Counted from the stretch's first letter, positions 41,481 through 51,324 are shown. The stretch is DNA of 64,000 nt from Enterobacter sp. CC120223-11 (GCF_900215375.1 NZ_OBEF01000004.1:186001-250000), one strand, 5' to 3'. Program-made: numbers and translations. The notes: generated from the sequence alone by a model not told the origin.

Positions 41481-43180
41481 CTGAGATTTCGCGTCAGGCG
41501 TATGCCGACATGTTCGGCCCAACAACGGGCGACAAAGTCCGCCTCGCCGACACCGAGCTGTGGATCGAAGTGGAAGACGACTTCACCACCTACGGCGAAG
41601 AGGTGAAATTCGGCGGCGGCAAAGTGATCCGCGACGGCATGGGCCAGGGCCAGATGCTGAGCGACGCCTGTGTGGATCTGGTGTTCACCAATGCGCTGAT
41701 TGTCGATCACTGGGGGATCGTGAAGGCAGATATCGGCGTGAAGGACGGCAGGATCTTCGCCGTCGGCAAAGCGGGCAACCCGGACATTCAGCCTGATATC
41801 ACGATCCCGATCGGCGCGGGCACCGAAGTGATCGCCGCCGAAGGGAAGATCGTCACCGCAGGCGGCGTCGATACCCACATTCACTGGATCTGCCCGCAGC
41901 AGGCGGAAGAGGCGCTGGTCTCCGGCGTGACAACGATGATCGGCGGCGGCACCGGCCCGGCGGCAGGCACCAATGCCACCACCTGCACGCCCGGGCCGTG
42001 GTATATCAGCCGGATGCTCCAGGCCATCGATTCTCTGCCGGTCAACATCGGCCTGCTCGGCAAAGGCAACAGCTCGAACCCTGACGCACTCCGCGAGCAG
42101 GTTGCCGCAGGCGTGGTTGGCCTGAAGATCCACGAAGACTGGGGCTCCACACCTGCGACTATTGACTGCTCGCTAACGGTCGCCGAAGAGATGGATATTC
42201 AGGTGGCACTGCACAGTGACACCCTGAACGAGTCGGGTTTTGTCGAAGACACCCTCGCGGCGATCGGCGACCGCACCATTCACACCTTTCATACCGAAGG
42301 TGCGGGCGGCGGCCATGCGCCAGACATCATCACCGCCTGCGCGCGGCCCAATATTCTGCCCTCCTCCACCAACCCGACGCTGCCCTACACCGTTAACACC
42401 ATCGACGAACATCTGGACATGCTGATGGTCTGCCATCACCTGTCGCCGGATATCGCCGAGGACGTGGCGTTTGCCGAGTCGCGTATTCGCCGGGAGACTA
42501 TCGCCGCCGAAGATGTCCTGCACGACATCGGCGCATTCTCGCTGACCTCGTCAGATTCGCAGGCCATGGGCCGCGTCGGCGAAGTCATCCTGCGCACCTG
42601 GCAAGTGGCGCACCGCATGAAGGTGCAGCGTGGTGCGCTGGAGGAAGAGACGGGCGACAACGACAACTTCCGCGTGAAGCGCTACATCGCCAAGTACACC
42701 ATCAACCCGGCGCTGACCCACGGCATCGCCCATGAAGTCGGGTCGATCGAAGCAGGCAAACTGGCGGATCTGGTGCTGTGGTCGCCCGCCTTTTTTGGCG
42801 TGAAGCCTGCGACGATCGTCAAAGGCGGCATGATCGTCATGGCCCCGATGGGTGACATCAACGCCTCCATCCCGACGCCCCAGCCCGTGCACTATCGCCC
42901 GATGTTTGGCGCACTCGGCTCGGCTCGGCACCACACGCGTATGACGTTTATTTCACAGGCGGCATTCGACAACGAAGTGCCGCAGAAGCTGGCCCTGAAA
43001 AGCCAGATTGCGGTGGTAAAAGGCTGCCGGACGGTCAGAAAGGCCGACATGATCCACAACGATTTACAGCCCAATATCACCGTCGATGCCCAGACTTATG
43101 AAGTGAAGGTCGACGGCAAACTCATCACCAGCGAACCGGCGGACGTACTGCCGATGGCGCAACGCTATTTTCTGTTCTGA
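41477..43180 (+). CDS. ureC: Urease subunit alpha UreC
   Basis: UreC carries the dinickel centre that hydrolyses urea to ammonia and carbamate. The 567 residues equal the Klebsiella length. Nickel ligands are visible: His134 and His136 ([11 protein letters not shown]), the carbamylated lysine near 217 (GLKIHEDWG), histidines near 246 ([10 protein letters not shown]) and 272 ([13 protein letters not shown]), and the aspartate near 360 (SSDSQAMGR). The flap histidine is in MVCHHLSPD near 320. All key residues are in place, so the enzyme should be active. Confidence 0.98.
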   Translation: MTEISRQAYADMFGPTTGDKVRLADTELWIEVEDDFTTYGEEVKFGGGKVIRDGMGQGQMLSDACVDLVFTNALIVDHWGIVKADIGVKDGRIFAVGKAGNPDIQPDITIPIGAGTEVIAAEGKIVTAGGVDTHIHWICPQQAEEALVSGVTTMIGGGTGPAAGTNATTCTPGPWYISRMLQAIDSLPVNIGLLGKGNSSNPDALREQVAAGVVGLKIHEDWGSTPATIDCSLTVAEEMDIQVALHSDTLNESGFVEDTLAAIGDRTIHTFHTEGAGGGHAPDIITACARPNILPSSTNPTLPYTVNTIDEHLDMLMVCHHLSPDIAEDVAFAESRIRRETIAAEDVLHDIGAFSLTSSDSQAMGRVGEVILRTWQVAHRMKVQRGALEEETGDNDNFRVKRYIAKYTINPALTHGIAHEVGSIEAGKLADLVLWSPAFFGVKPATIVKGGMIVMAPMGDINASIPTPQPVHYRPMFGALGSARHHTRMTFISQAAFDNEVPQKLALKSQIAVVKGCRTVRKADMIHNDLQPNITVDAQTYEVKVDGKLITSEPADVLPMAQRYFLF

Positions 43181-43189
43181 GGAGCCAAG

Positions 43190-43663
43190 ATGCTGTATCT
43201 GACTCAGCGCGTCGACCACGCGCATAGCCTTACCGCCAGCGTCACGCTGCCGATTGACGTGCGGGTAAAAAGCCGCGCCAAAGTGACGCTCAGCGACGGG
43301 CGAGAGGCCGGGCTGATGCTACCGCGCGGCCTGCTGCTGCGCGGCGGGGACATTCTTTGCAGCGAAGACGGCAGCGAATTTATCGAGGTGATTGCCGCCG
43401 ACGAAGGCGTCTCCGTGGTCCGCTGCGACGATCCATTCCAGCTCGCCAAAGCCTGCTATCACCTCGGCAACCGCCACGTGCCGCTGCAAATCATGCCCGG
43501 CGAGCTGCGCTTCCATCACGATCACGTCCTCGACGATATGCTGCGCCAGTTCGGGCTGGACGTGAGCTTTGCGCACCTGCCGTTTGAGCCAGAAGCCGGG
43601 GCGTACACCAGCGAAGCGCAGGGCCATCATCATCACGCTCACAGCCACTCGCACAGCCACTGA
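43190..43663 (+). CDS. ureE: Urease nickel metallochaperone UreE
   Basis: UreE brings nickel to the urease activation complex. The 157 residues have an N-terminal peptide-binding domain, a metal-binding domain with the conserved His in [11 protein letters not shown] near residue 96, and a histidine-rich tail ([12 protein letters not shown]) that binds extra nickel, as in Klebsiella. It lies 9 bases after ureC; its stop overlaps the ureF start by one base. Confidence 0.95.
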   Translation: MLYLTQRVDHAHSLTASVTLPIDVRVKSRAKVTLSDGREAGLMLPRGLLLRGGDILCSEDGSEFIEVIAADEGVSVVRCDDPFQLAKACYHLGNRHVPLQIMPGELRFHHDHVLDDMLRQFGLDVSFAHLPFEPEAGAYTSEAQGHHHHAHSHSHSH

Positions 43664-44337
43664 TGACCCGAGACACGCAGAAGCTACGCCTGTTTCAACT
43701 CGCCAGCAGCAGCCTGCCGGTGGGCGGTTACAGCTGGTCACAAGGGCTGGAATGGGCCGTGGAAGCAGGCTGGGTGCAGGACAGCGCCGCCTTCGCACGC
43801 TGGCAGACGCAGCAGATGGAGCAGAGTTTTTTTCACGTCGATCTACCGTTGTTTGCCCGTCTATACCATGCCTGGGAGCGGGAGGATATGGAGGCCGCGA
43901 AACGCTGGACGGCATGGCTGCTGGCCTGCCGCGAAACCCGCGAGTTGCGTGAAGAAGAGCGCAACCGTGGCCAGGCTTTTACCCGTTTGCTGTACGACTG
44001 GCACCCGGAATGCCCCGGCGAATGGCGAGCTTTGTTCAACCAAAGTCAGCTGTGCGGCATGGCGTGGCTCGGCGTGCGCTGGCAGATGGAGTTGCGTGAA
44101 CTGGCGCTGACGCTCGGCTACAGCTGGATTGAAAGCGCAGTCATGGCCGGGGTGAAACTCGTGCCGTTCGGCCAGCAGGCCGCGCAGAAATTAATTATGA
44201 CGCTCTGCGAGCAGTACGCCGCAGGCGTTGAGCGGGGGCTGAACTGCCCCGATGAAGAGATCGGTTCCTCGACGCCGCTTGCGGCTATCGCCTCGGCGCG
44301 TCACGAAACCCAATATTCCCGAATTTTCCGTTCCTGA
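43663..44337 (+). CDS. ureF: Urease accessory protein UreF
   Basis: UreF joins UreD on apo-urease and checks GTP hydrolysis by UreG during nickel insertion. The 224-residue, mostly helical protein shows the family start [23 protein letters not shown] and the later segments [16 protein letters not shown] and [15 protein letters not shown]. The ATG overlaps the ureE stop (TGATG), which fixes the start. Confidence 0.95.
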   Translation: MTRDTQKLRLFQLASSSLPVGGYSWSQGLEWAVEAGWVQDSAAFARWQTQQMEQSFFHVDLPLFARLYHAWEREDMEAAKRWTAWLLACRETRELREEERNRGQAFTRLLYDWHPECPGEWRALFNQSQLCGMAWLGVRWQMELRELALTLGYSWIESAVMAGVKLVPFGQQAAQKLIMTLCEQYAAGVERGLNCPDEEIGSSTPLAAIASARHETQYSRIFRS

Positions 44338-44346
44338 GGAGAAGCT

Positions 44347-44964
44347 ATGGCCAGTTACAAACACCCGCTGCGCGTTGGCGTCGGCGGCCCGGTGGGCTCT
44401 GGTAAAACCGCCCTGCTGGAAGCGCTGTGCAAGGCGATGCGCGACACGTATCACCTGGCGGTTGTCACCAACGACATCTACACCAAAGAAGATCAGCGCA
44501 TTCTCACCGAAGCGGGCGCGCTGGCCCCGGATCGCATCGTCGGTGTGGAAACGGGCGGCTGCCCGCATACCGCTATTCGGGAAGATGCGTCAATGAACCT
44601 CGCGGCCGTGGAAGCATTGAGCGAGAAATTCGGCAATCTGGATCTTATCTTCGTCGAAAGCGGCGGCGACAACCTCAGCGCCACCTTCAGCCCTGAGCTG
44701 GCGGATCTGACGATTTACGTTATCGACGTAGCGGAAGGGGAAAAGATCCCTCGCAAAGGCGGCCCGGGGATCACCAAATCCGATTTCCTGGTGATCAACA
44801 AAACCGATCTCGCGCCGTACGTTGGCGCATCGCTGGCAGTGATGGAAAGCGACACCAACCGCATGCGCGGCGACAAGCCCTGGACATTCAGCAACCTGAA
44901 GGCCGGAGAAGGCCTACAGACGATTATTGCGTTTCTGGAAGATAAGGGAATGCTGAAAGGGTGA
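44347..44964 (+). CDS. ureG: Urease accessory GTPase UreG
   Basis: UreG is the GTPase that powers nickel transfer to urease. The 205 residues contain the P-loop [17 protein letters not shown] near residue 10, the metal-binding [13 protein letters not shown] near 70 with the CPH motif, [19 protein letters not shown] near 100 and the base-recognition NKTD near 149. It has a GAGGAG ribosome site and is the last gene of the operon, followed by REP-type repeats. Confidence 0.97.
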   Translation: MASYKHPLRVGVGGPVGSGKTALLEALCKAMRDTYHLAVVTNDIYTKEDQRILTEAGALAPDRIVGVETGGCPHTAIREDASMNLAAVEALSEKFGNLDLIFVESGGDNLSATFSPELADLTIYVIDVAEGEKIPRKGGPGITKSDFLVINKTDLAPYVGASLAVMESDTNRMRGDKPWTFSNLKAGEGLQTIIAFLEDKGMLKG

Positions 44965-44972
44965 ATTGAGGT

Positions 44973-45076
44973 GCCGGGCGGCGCTGCGCTTGCACCGGCC
45001 TACGATATTTGCAGGCCCAGTAAGCTTGCATCGGCCTGCGGCATTTGTAGGCCCGGTAAGCTTGCGCCACCGGGCA
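44973..45076. repeat. Cluster of three REP-type palindromic units
   Basis: Three related units lie in alternating arrangement: GCCGGGCGGCGCTGCGCTTG with its ACCGGCCTAC end, then GCAGGCCCAGTAAGCTTGCA with TCGGCCTGC, then GTAGGCCCGGTAAGCTTGCG with CCACCGGGCA. They are typical enterobacterial REP/BIME sequences, and they separate ureG from the convergent gene at 45080. They may stabilise the ureG 3' end or end transcription. Confidence 0.8.
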
Positions 45077-45079
45077 GGA

Positions 45080-45469
45080 TTAGCGGTGATGGAGCACCAG
45101 CGTTTCCTCTCTGCCGGGTTTCCCCTCCGGAGATTGCAGTGTCACGACCACCTCTTTTTGCAGCGGCAAATGGTGCGGACAGGCACCAAACACCTGCAAC
45201 GTTTCGCCCGGCTGCAGCGTGGTTTTGTTCAGCGTCAGCGGCATTTCATCAGGCATCAGCCGGACATTGCGCTCCAGATGTATCGCTGTGCTGCCGCGAT
45301 TGGTCACCGTGAGGATCTCCCCCTCGGCACGCCAGTCGAGCGAAGGTTTTTCCGTGGCCGCAGCCGCCGTACTGTGCTGAGCGGCAGCGCGTTCTGCGGC
45401 CTGAGTCAGACCCGACGAGACAAGCAGGATGACTGACACGGCGAACAGAGCCCCTAAGGTAATTTTCAT
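45080..45469 (-). CDS. Small exported protein of unknown function behind the chitinase
   Basis: I do not recognise this 129-residue protein. It has a clear signal peptide (residues 1-24, ending TQA) and an Ala-rich linker. One compact domain follows, rich in beta strands (ILTVTNRGSTAIHLER, TLQPGETLQVFG, EVVVTLQSPEG) with a single cysteine; it faintly recalls the N-terminal Ig-like half of pilus chaperones. It follows the chitinase on the same strand after a GC-rich hairpin, with an AAGGAG ribosome site at a long spacing. A role linked to chitinase export or binding is possible but only inferred from position. Confidence 0.75.
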   Translation of the reverse strand: MKITLGALFAVSVILLVSSGLTQAAERAAAQHSTAAAATEKPSLDWRAEGEILTVTNRGSTAIHLERNVRLMPDEMPLTLNKTTLQPGETLQVFGACPHHLPLQKEVVVTLQSPEGKPGREETLVLHHR

Positions 45470-45491
45470 GAATTGTTGTTCTCCTTAAAGC

Positions 45492-45514
45492 GGCCCCGCC
45501 AGCGCGGAGGGGCC
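45492..45514 (-). terminator. GC-rich hairpin between chitinase and the 129-residue gene
   Basis: GGCCCC and GGGGCC pair with two further base pairs inside; the loop is short and the tail on the minus strand is GCTTTAAGG. It is likely a partial terminator, letting some transcript run into the small gene. Confidence 0.4.
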
Positions 45515-45525
45515 GGATCAGTGGA

Positions 45526-47364
45526 TTAAGGAATCGCCTCCCACAGGGCTGCCACGTCAGCCGGTGCCCAATGGGCCATCGACTTATGAGCCTGCAGGCA
45601 ACGGTACGTTTTACCCTTGTAGCTCACCTCATTCCCCGGCTTGTAGTCGACGCCAACTTCCCACGCACCTTCTGGCTCAGGCGTCACGCTGCCTTCCTGG
45701 GTTTTCACATTCAGCGCCGCGCTGGCAAGCGATGTCTGACCTTTGCTGTTTTCCGCCACTACGGTGTAGCTGTAGGAGGTATTAGCAGTAAGGCCGCTGT
45801 CAGCAAACTGCGTGCCGGTAACAGAGTTAACCTTCACGCCATCACGTGAAACGTGATACTTCACGGCACCCGTCACGCTGCTCCACTTGATGGTTAAGTT
45901 GGTTTCCCCCGCGCTGTCCAGGCTCAGGCCCGTCGGAGCTGCCGGTGCTGTATCAGACACTTCACCGGTTTTCACTTCAAGAACGTTGCTTGCGCCGGAG
46001 ATGTTACCCGCCGCATCAAAGGCTTTTACGGTGTAGCGATAGAGCACGCCGCCGAGTTCAATCTGGGTATCTGTCCAGCGGGTATCGGTGGCGGAACCCA
46101 CGTCAACACCGTTACGCTGAACCTTGTAGCCTTTGACACCGACGTTGTCGCTTGACGGCTGCCAGGCAAGGGTAATGGTCTGCCCGTTATCCATCAGCTT
46201 CAGATCTGATGGCGCAGTTGGCGCGATGTCATCCACATCCGGGCGATCGCCGCCGCCCATCTCGTCTGCGCGCTGCTTCATCTCATTGAAGTAATCCACC
46301 TGCTGCGAGAGGGAAAGCTGCTGGTTGTTGGAGCCCAGCGTCCAGATGAAGAAGCCGCCGTAGCCCTGCTCTGCCTGCCAGCCCGCACGATTTACGTTAT
46401 TGGTGCGGCTCTCCACGAAGCGCCCGTTCGGCCCCCACTGGTCGTTGATTGTCTGGCCGAGAACGATTTTGCTTTTGTCACCTACCGCACGGGCATAGTT
46501 GGCCATCGCCACATCATATTTGAAGTTCTGACCCGCGTCGTAGGCCATCACGTTGAAGAAGTCGAATACGTCCTTACCTTTGGTCAGCAACGGCAACGCC
46601 TCACCGTGGTGGCTTGAGCGAGCCGATTCAACGAAAGAGCAGTTCTCAGTCACGGTATTGGACTGGCAGGATTCCGGATCCGCCCCGACGTGATAAGTCG
46701 TGAGGCTGATAAGCTTTTGCGTACCACTTGCTTTCAGCAGTTCGCGCACGCGCTTCGCCAGAGCCAGCACGTTGTCATTCTCTTTTTCCGTCAGACGCGC
46801 CACTTTCTCGAAGTCGAAGTCGATCCCGTCCAGCTGTACGGTACCCGCCAACTGGTTCACGCCCATATCACACTGACCATTCCAGTTGGTGTGCAGGCAA
46901 TCGCCAACCATCTCCTCCGGCTTCAGGTTTTTCTTGTAGACCGGGAAGTCGGTTTTCAACAGCTTGACCAGGTTTTGCGCCAGGGTTTCACGGGTCTGTG
47001 CATTGTCCAGATAAGCCCACATGGACTCATAGGTTTCGCCCCCGAAGGCCACCATCATCTTCTTGCCCGGCTGGGCCAGCTTTAACTGGGTCCAGGCGGT
47101 GTTGGCGGAAGCCTGAATGTACCAGGGATCGTAAGCCGGCATATCAACGATCTTATCGGAGCTGGCGATCGCGCCGCTGGCATCCCAGCCACCGAAAGAG
47201 AGCAGCAGCGTATTGGCCGTCACGTCTTTCAGGGTATCGACAGATTCAGCGTTGACGCCGCCCCAGGAGGTTAAATAGGAAACGGCACGCTGAGCGTCGG
47301 CGGCAAATGCCGACTGCGCCAGCAATGCGCCGCTGATGAGTAGAGGTAACGTTAATTTTTTCAT
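45526..47364 (-). CDS. Secreted GH18 chitinase with two FnIII domains and a CBM5/12 domain
   Basis: This enzyme should cleave chitin outside the cell. The start at 47364 has an AAGGA ribosome site and gives 612 residues with a signal peptide (1-21). The GH18 barrel spans about 25-375, with the catalytic DxxDxDxE as DGIDFDFE and Glu186 as acid, plus FNVMAYD near residue 271. Two fibronectin III domains follow (about 381-466 and 472-555), then a chitin-binding CBM5/12 domain (about 567-611) with its aromatic residues (AWEVGVDY, HWAP, LWEAIP). It is divergent from a secretion operon that probably exports it. Confidence 0.95.
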   Translation of the reverse strand: MKKLTLPLLISGALLAQSAFAADAQRAVSYLTSWGGVNAESVDTLKDVTANTLLLSFGGWDASGAIASSDKIVDMPAYDPWYIQASANTAWTQLKLAQPGKKMMVAFGGETYESMWAYLDNAQTRETLAQNLVKLLKTDFPVYKKNLKPEEMVGDCLHTNWNGQCDMGVNQLAGTVQLDGIDFDFEKVARLTEKENDNVLALAKRVRELLKASGTQKLISLTTYHVGADPESCQSNTVTENCSFVESARSSHHGEALPLLTKGKDVFDFFNVMAYDAGQNFKYDVAMANYARAVGDKSKIVLGQTINDQWGPNGRFVESRTNNVNRAGWQAEQGYGGFFIWTLGSNNQQLSLSQQVDYFNEMKQRADEMGGGDRPDVDDIAPTAPSDLKLMDNGQTITLAWQPSSDNVGVKGYKVQRNGVDVGSATDTRWTDTQIELGGVLYRYTVKAFDAAGNISGASNVLEVKTGEVSDTAPAAPTGLSLDSAGETNLTIKWSSVTGAVKYHVSRDGVKVNSVTGTQFADSGLTANTSYSYTVVAENSKGQTSLASAALNVKTQEGSVTPEPEGAWEVGVDYKPGNEVSYKGKTYRCLQAHKSMAHWAPADVAALWEAIP

Positions 47365-47637
47365 TGCATATCCTTGTGAGCGATTTATTAAGCAACGTCC
47401 GTTGCCGTCGTCCATTGTGTTATTTATCGCATAAGAATACGTCGGGGATTGCGGATTTCATTCTCAAGAACAGACTCTGAAACAATAAGAAACATCTCCG
47501 CGCGGCTTGATAAGAAATTTCTCACCGCCGGTTCCCTTATTCGCCATAAAGAAAAGAGCGGGCACCTGTTTCCTCAGGTTTATTTCAGGAAAAATTCATT
47601 CTTTCCCCTTCCCCTTCCCTGATTAAGGACGTTATCT

Positions 47638-48057
47638 ATGAAAATAAACACGCAGGTGTGGCACCAACAGGGTGGCTTCACCTTGCTCGAATTGCTGGTG
47701 GTGCTGATGATTATTGCGCTGCTGGCGGGGTTTGTCGGGCCAAAGGTCTTCTCAAACGTGGATTCGGCAAAAGAGAAAACCGCCGTCCGCCAGATGCGAT
47801 CTTTGGCCGATGCGCTGGCCCAGTATCGCCTTGACGTGGGTCAGTATCCCAGTGAAACCGAAGGCCTGAGCGCCCTAACGGAGAAACCCTCTTCCGCTCA
47901 AAACTGGAACGGACCTTACCTCAGTCAGAAAGTACCTGCCGACCCCTGGGGCAATCCTTACCAGTGGCATAACCCTACCCGCGACAAAGAGTCGATTAAT
48001 GAAGTGGATATTACTTCAAACGGCAAAGAGGGTAAGGTAATTACTTACGGATTCTGA
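47638..48057 (+). CDS. gspG: Major pseudopilin GspG of a type II secretion-like system
   Basis: GspG-type proteins form the short pilus that works as a piston in type II secretion. The 139-residue prepilin has the cleavage site GG-FTLLELLVV, with Glu at +5 and a long hydrophobic helix, then the GspG hallmarks SALTEKP, WNGPYL and VPADPWGNPYQW. The end (VITYGF) is shorter than in classical GspG. It is the first gene of a ten-gene operon, and its stop overlaps the next start (TGATG). Confidence 0.92.
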   Translation: MKINTQVWHQQGGFTLLELLVVLMIIALLAGFVGPKVFSNVDSAKEKTAVRQMRSLADALAQYRLDVGQYPSETEGLSALTEKPSSAQNWNGPYLSQKVPADPWGNPYQWHNPTRDKESINEVDITSNGKEGKVITYGF

Positions 48058-48527
48058 TGATGCTCCGCCATTTATTATTTATAGCGGCATTCATCCCCTT
48101 ATTTTCCGCCAGGGCGAACTGCTGGACAGAGGCCGGAGCGCGTTACGGAATAGAACCCGAGTTATTACAGGCGATCGCCATTGTTGAATCCAATGGCAAT
48201 ATCACTGCGGTGAATAAAAATCGCGATGGCTCACTGGATGTTGGCCTGATGCAAATAAACAGCAGCCATTTTTCCGCCCTGCGTAAATTTCGTATTAGTC
48301 AAAAAGATCTCCTGGATGACCCCTGTCAAAGTGTCATGACCGGCGCGTGGATCCTGGCAGGCCAGATCCAGCAGTTCGGCTACACCTGGGATGCGGTGGG
48401 CGCCTATAACGCCGGAACGGCCAACACGCCAGCACGCCGCGCGCTTCGTCAACGCTATATAAAAAAAGTGGCTCCGCACTATGCTCGCCTTAAACGGCAG
48501 CGGCGCCACGTACAGTCGCCGGAATGA
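48057..48527 (+). CDS. Lytic transglycosylase of the SLT/IagB type
   Basis: A 156-residue periplasmic lysozyme-like enzyme that would cut peptidoglycan to make room for the secretion apparatus. It has a signal peptide (to SARA), the catalytic glutamate in AIVESNGN near residue 44, and the SLT segments DVGLMQINSSHF near 61 and AVGAYNAGT near 114. Two cysteines (near residues 22 and 89) probably pair. Such enzymes are common with type III and IV secretion and pili but are unusual inside type II operons. Both ends overlap the neighbouring genes. Confidence 0.9.
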   Translation: MMLRHLLFIAAFIPLFSARANCWTEAGARYGIEPELLQAIAIVESNGNITAVNKNRDGSLDVGLMQINSSHFSALRKFRISQKDLLDDPCQSVMTGAWILAGQIQQFGYTWDAVGAYNAGTANTPARRALRQRYIKKVAPHYARLKRQRRHVQSPE

Positions 48528-49693
48528 AATCATATACCGTTATCACCCTCACGGAGGGTAAACGCGTCAGCCAGACGGTGCTTGCCACCTCGTCTGACGA
48601 TGCCGCACTTCGCGTGACGGCCCTTGGAGGGCTGGCGCTCAGCGTGCGGGAAAACCGGGCTCGTCGTGATAAACGCTTCCCGCTGAACCTCTTCCTGCAG
48701 GAGCTGATTGCTCTGCTTGAGGCCGGACTGGTGGTGGTAGAAGCCATTGAAGCGCTGCGCGAAAGCAGCCGCGATAGCGTTTCAACGCTGGTGCTGGAGA
48801 CGCTGGTCAATCGCCTGTACGAAGGCGCGCAGCTCTCGCAGGCTATGTCTGCGCTGCCCGCGTTGTTCCCCCCCTTGCTTATCAACACCGTTGCCTCCTC
48901 TGAGCAAACCGGGCATCTGCCGGTTGCCCTTGCGCGCTTTCAGTATTACGAAGCGCGGATGGAAGCGCTGCGTAAGCGAATTAAGGCGACGATGCTATAC
49001 CCGACCATCGTCATCAGCGCCGGGGGCGCCATTCTGGTGTTCCTGCTCGGCTTTATCATTCCCCGCTTCGCGACGGTCTTCGAGGGGATGAAGTCTCCCT
49101 CCACCAGCGCGCAGCTGATTCTCTGGTGGGGAAAGCTCACCCAGCACCACGGCCCGCTGCTGCTGGCTGGATGTGTCGCTGCCGTGACCGGCATTGTCCT
49201 TGCAGCGCGCAGCCCGCGTCTTCGCCAGGCCCTGTCTGGCCTGCTGCTACGGCTGCCGCAGCTTCGAGAGCAGTATCAGCTTTCGGTGCTGGTGCGCTTT
49301 TACCGCACGCTCGGCCTGCTCTTACAGGGCGGTTTGCCCGCGCCTCAGGCGCTGACGCTCAGCCGCGATGTGCTGCCCGCAAGCCACAGGCCGCAGATTG
49401 AACAGGTGATTCAGGATGTGGCCGCCGGAGAGTCCCTCTCCCGCATGCTCGAAGCGCAAAAGCTGACCACGCCCGTTGCCTGCCGCCTGCTACAGGTTGG
49501 CGAGCACAGCGGTGAACTGCCCGCCATGTGCGAGCGTATCGCCGCGTTCTACGACGAATCGCTGGAGCGGGCCATTGAAACCTTCAGCAAAATTTTTGAA
49601 CCGGTCCTGATGATGATCGTTGGCGGCATCGTCGGCCTGGTGGTCTTTTTACTCTATATGCCGATTTTTGAACTGGCTGGAGGACTCCAGTAA
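48524..49693 (+). CDS. gspF: Inner-membrane platform protein GspF
   Basis: GspF/PilC-type platform protein, on which the pseudopilus is assembled. The 389 residues show two GspF repeats (about 50-175 and 255-380) and three membrane segments near 155-180, 205-225 and 355-380. Typical motifs are ELIALLEAGL and TVASSEQTGHLP in the first repeat, and LGLLLQGGLPAPQAL and LLQVGEHSGELP in the second. The ATG overlaps the stop of the transglycosylase gene (ATGA), and its stop overlaps the ATPase start. Confidence 0.93.
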   Translation: MKSYTVITLTEGKRVSQTVLATSSDDAALRVTALGGLALSVRENRARRDKRFPLNLFLQELIALLEAGLVVVEAIEALRESSRDSVSTLVLETLVNRLYEGAQLSQAMSALPALFPPLLINTVASSEQTGHLPVALARFQYYEARMEALRKRIKATMLYPTIVISAGGAILVFLLGFIIPRFATVFEGMKSPSTSAQLILWWGKLTQHHGPLLLAGCVAAVTGIVLAARSPRLRQALSGLLLRLPQLREQYQLSVLVRFYRTLGLLLQGGLPAPQALTLSRDVLPASHRPQIEQVIQDVAAGESLSRMLEAQKLTTPVACRLLQVGEHSGELPAMCERIAAFYDESLERAIETFSKIFEPVLMMIVGGIVGLVVFLLYMPIFELAGGLQ

Positions 49694-51324
49694 TGATCCT
49701 TTCCACTGCAACCATCCCGGGGGTCGATACGCTTGTCGCCCTCCCTGATGAGGCTCGCTGTCAGGCGCTGAGTGAGCTGCTGGACAGCTTTCCGGATGCC
49801 CTTGAGGAAACTGCCGAGGCTCTCGGCCTGATCCCACTGCCCGCCAAAAGCTTCAGCGAAGAAAATGAGGACTTCGCGTCAATCCCACTGACCGAAGCAC
49901 TCAGCCATCAGGCGCTGCCGCTGCGGCTGGGTGACGCCCTGCACGTCGCGCTGACCGACCCGTTTTCGCTCGCCCTACGACAGTGGGCCTATAGCCTGAA
50001 TGCGCTGCCTGCGCTGATGTCGCTCTCCGCACTCAACGCAAGGCTTGAAGCCCTTGGCAAACAGCAGCGAACGCTCGATCAGCTTGAGCAGCAAAACAGC
50101 GACGAGAGCAGTGAAGCGCAGTGGCTTGAAATCACTCCAGCGGCAATCGCCAGCGAACCCCATGCGGTCATCAAGTTAGTCAACGCCACGCTGTTCGATG
50201 CGCTACAGAGCCGCGCCAGCGATATTCACTTGAGCGCCGTCGCCGACGGATTGATGGTGAAGTACCGCATCGACGGCGTACTGCACGCCATTCGTCATTG
50301 CGCTGGCGTCCAGCAGGGGGAGCAGGTGATTTCGCGCCTGAAAGTCCTGAGCTGCATGGACATCTCCGAGCGGCGCATCCCGCAGGATGGTCGCTTCAAG
50401 GCACTCATCCTCCAGCGCCCGGTGGACTTCCGCGTCTCCATCGTGCCGGGTATTCATGGCGAAGATGCGGTGCTGCGCGTGCTGGACAAATCCCACGATC
50501 AGAACCTGCGCCTGGAAACCCTCGGCTTTGACGAGCACACCCTCTGCGCCATCCGCAGGCTAACGCATCTGCCGCACGGCATGGTGCTGGTGACCGGCCC
50601 GACAGGCAGCGGCAAGTCGACCACGCTCTACTCCGCCCTGAGCGAACTCAACGGTGGCGAAAGCAAAATCATCACTATCGAAGATCCGGTTGAGTATCAG
50701 CTTAACGGCGTGCTGCAGATCCCGGTCAACGACAAAAAAGGGCTGACTTTCGCCCGCGGCCTGCGCGCCATTCTGCGCCACGATCCGGACATCATTCTGG
50801 TGGGGGAGATTCGCGACGGCGAGACCGCAGGCATTGCCGTACAGGCGGCGCTGACCGGCCACGTGGTGCTTTCCTCGGTGCATGCCAACGATGTGTTCAG
50901 CGTTCTGGAGCGCTTCCTCTACATGCAGGTGGAGCCCGCCAGCCTTATCTCTGCGCTGAACGGCGTGGTCGCCCAACGCCTGGTACGCCAGATTTGCCCG
51001 GAGTGCGGCGAAGCCGCCCCGACGCCCGAAACCCTGCCCAAAACCTGGCACCCCAATCCCTTACAGGGGCTGACGCCACGCTGGCGACAGGGGCGCGGCT
51101 GCGAAGCCTGCCGGGGCAGCGGTTATCGCGGACGACTGGCGCTGGCGGAAGTGCTGCATTTCAGCGATGGCATTAAGGAGGCCATGCTGGCCCGCGCGCC
51201 GCTGCGCCAACTGCGTCAGGTCGCACTGGAGGATGGCTTTGTCCCGCTGAGCGATATCGCCTTGCGGGCCGTGGCAGAAGGCAAAACCAGCCTTGAGGAG
51301 ATGAATCGTGTTATCGCTCACTAA
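49693..51324 (+). CDS. gspE: Secretion ATPase GspE
   Basis: This is the cytoplasmic hexameric ATPase that drives pseudopilus assembly. The 543 residues comprise an N-terminal domain (1-150), an N2 domain (SDIHLSA near residue 176) and the RecA-like core with Walker A GPTGSGKST at 302-310, the Asp box ITIEDPVEYQL, Walker B ILVGEIRDGET near 370, and the His box SSVHAND. A zinc-binding insert has four cysteines (CPEC and CEAC, about residues 435-475), typical of GspE/PilB. It overlaps gspF by one base and the next gene by 17. Confidence 0.95.
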   Translation: MILSTATIPGVDTLVALPDEARCQALSELLDSFPDALEETAEALGLIPLPAKSFSEENEDFASIPLTEALSHQALPLRLGDALHVALTDPFSLALRQWAYSLNALPALMSLSALNARLEALGKQQRTLDQLEQQNSDESSEAQWLEITPAAIASEPHAVIKLVNATLFDALQSRASDIHLSAVADGLMVKYRIDGVLHAIRHCAGVQQGEQVISRLKVLSCMDISERRIPQDGRFKALILQRPVDFRVSIVPGIHGEDAVLRVLDKSHDQNLRLETLGFDEHTLCAIRRLTHLPHGMVLVTGPTGSGKSTTLYSALSELNGGESKIITIEDPVEYQLNGVLQIPVNDKKGLTFARGLRAILRHDPDIILVGEIRDGETAGIAVQAALTGHVVLSSVHANDVFSVLERFLYMQVEPASLISALNGVVAQRLVRQICPECGEAAPTPETLPKTWHPNPLQGLTPRWRQGRGCEACRGSGYRGRLALAEVLHFSDGIKEAMLARAPLRQLRQVALEDGFVPLSDIALRAVAEGKTSLEEMNRVIAH

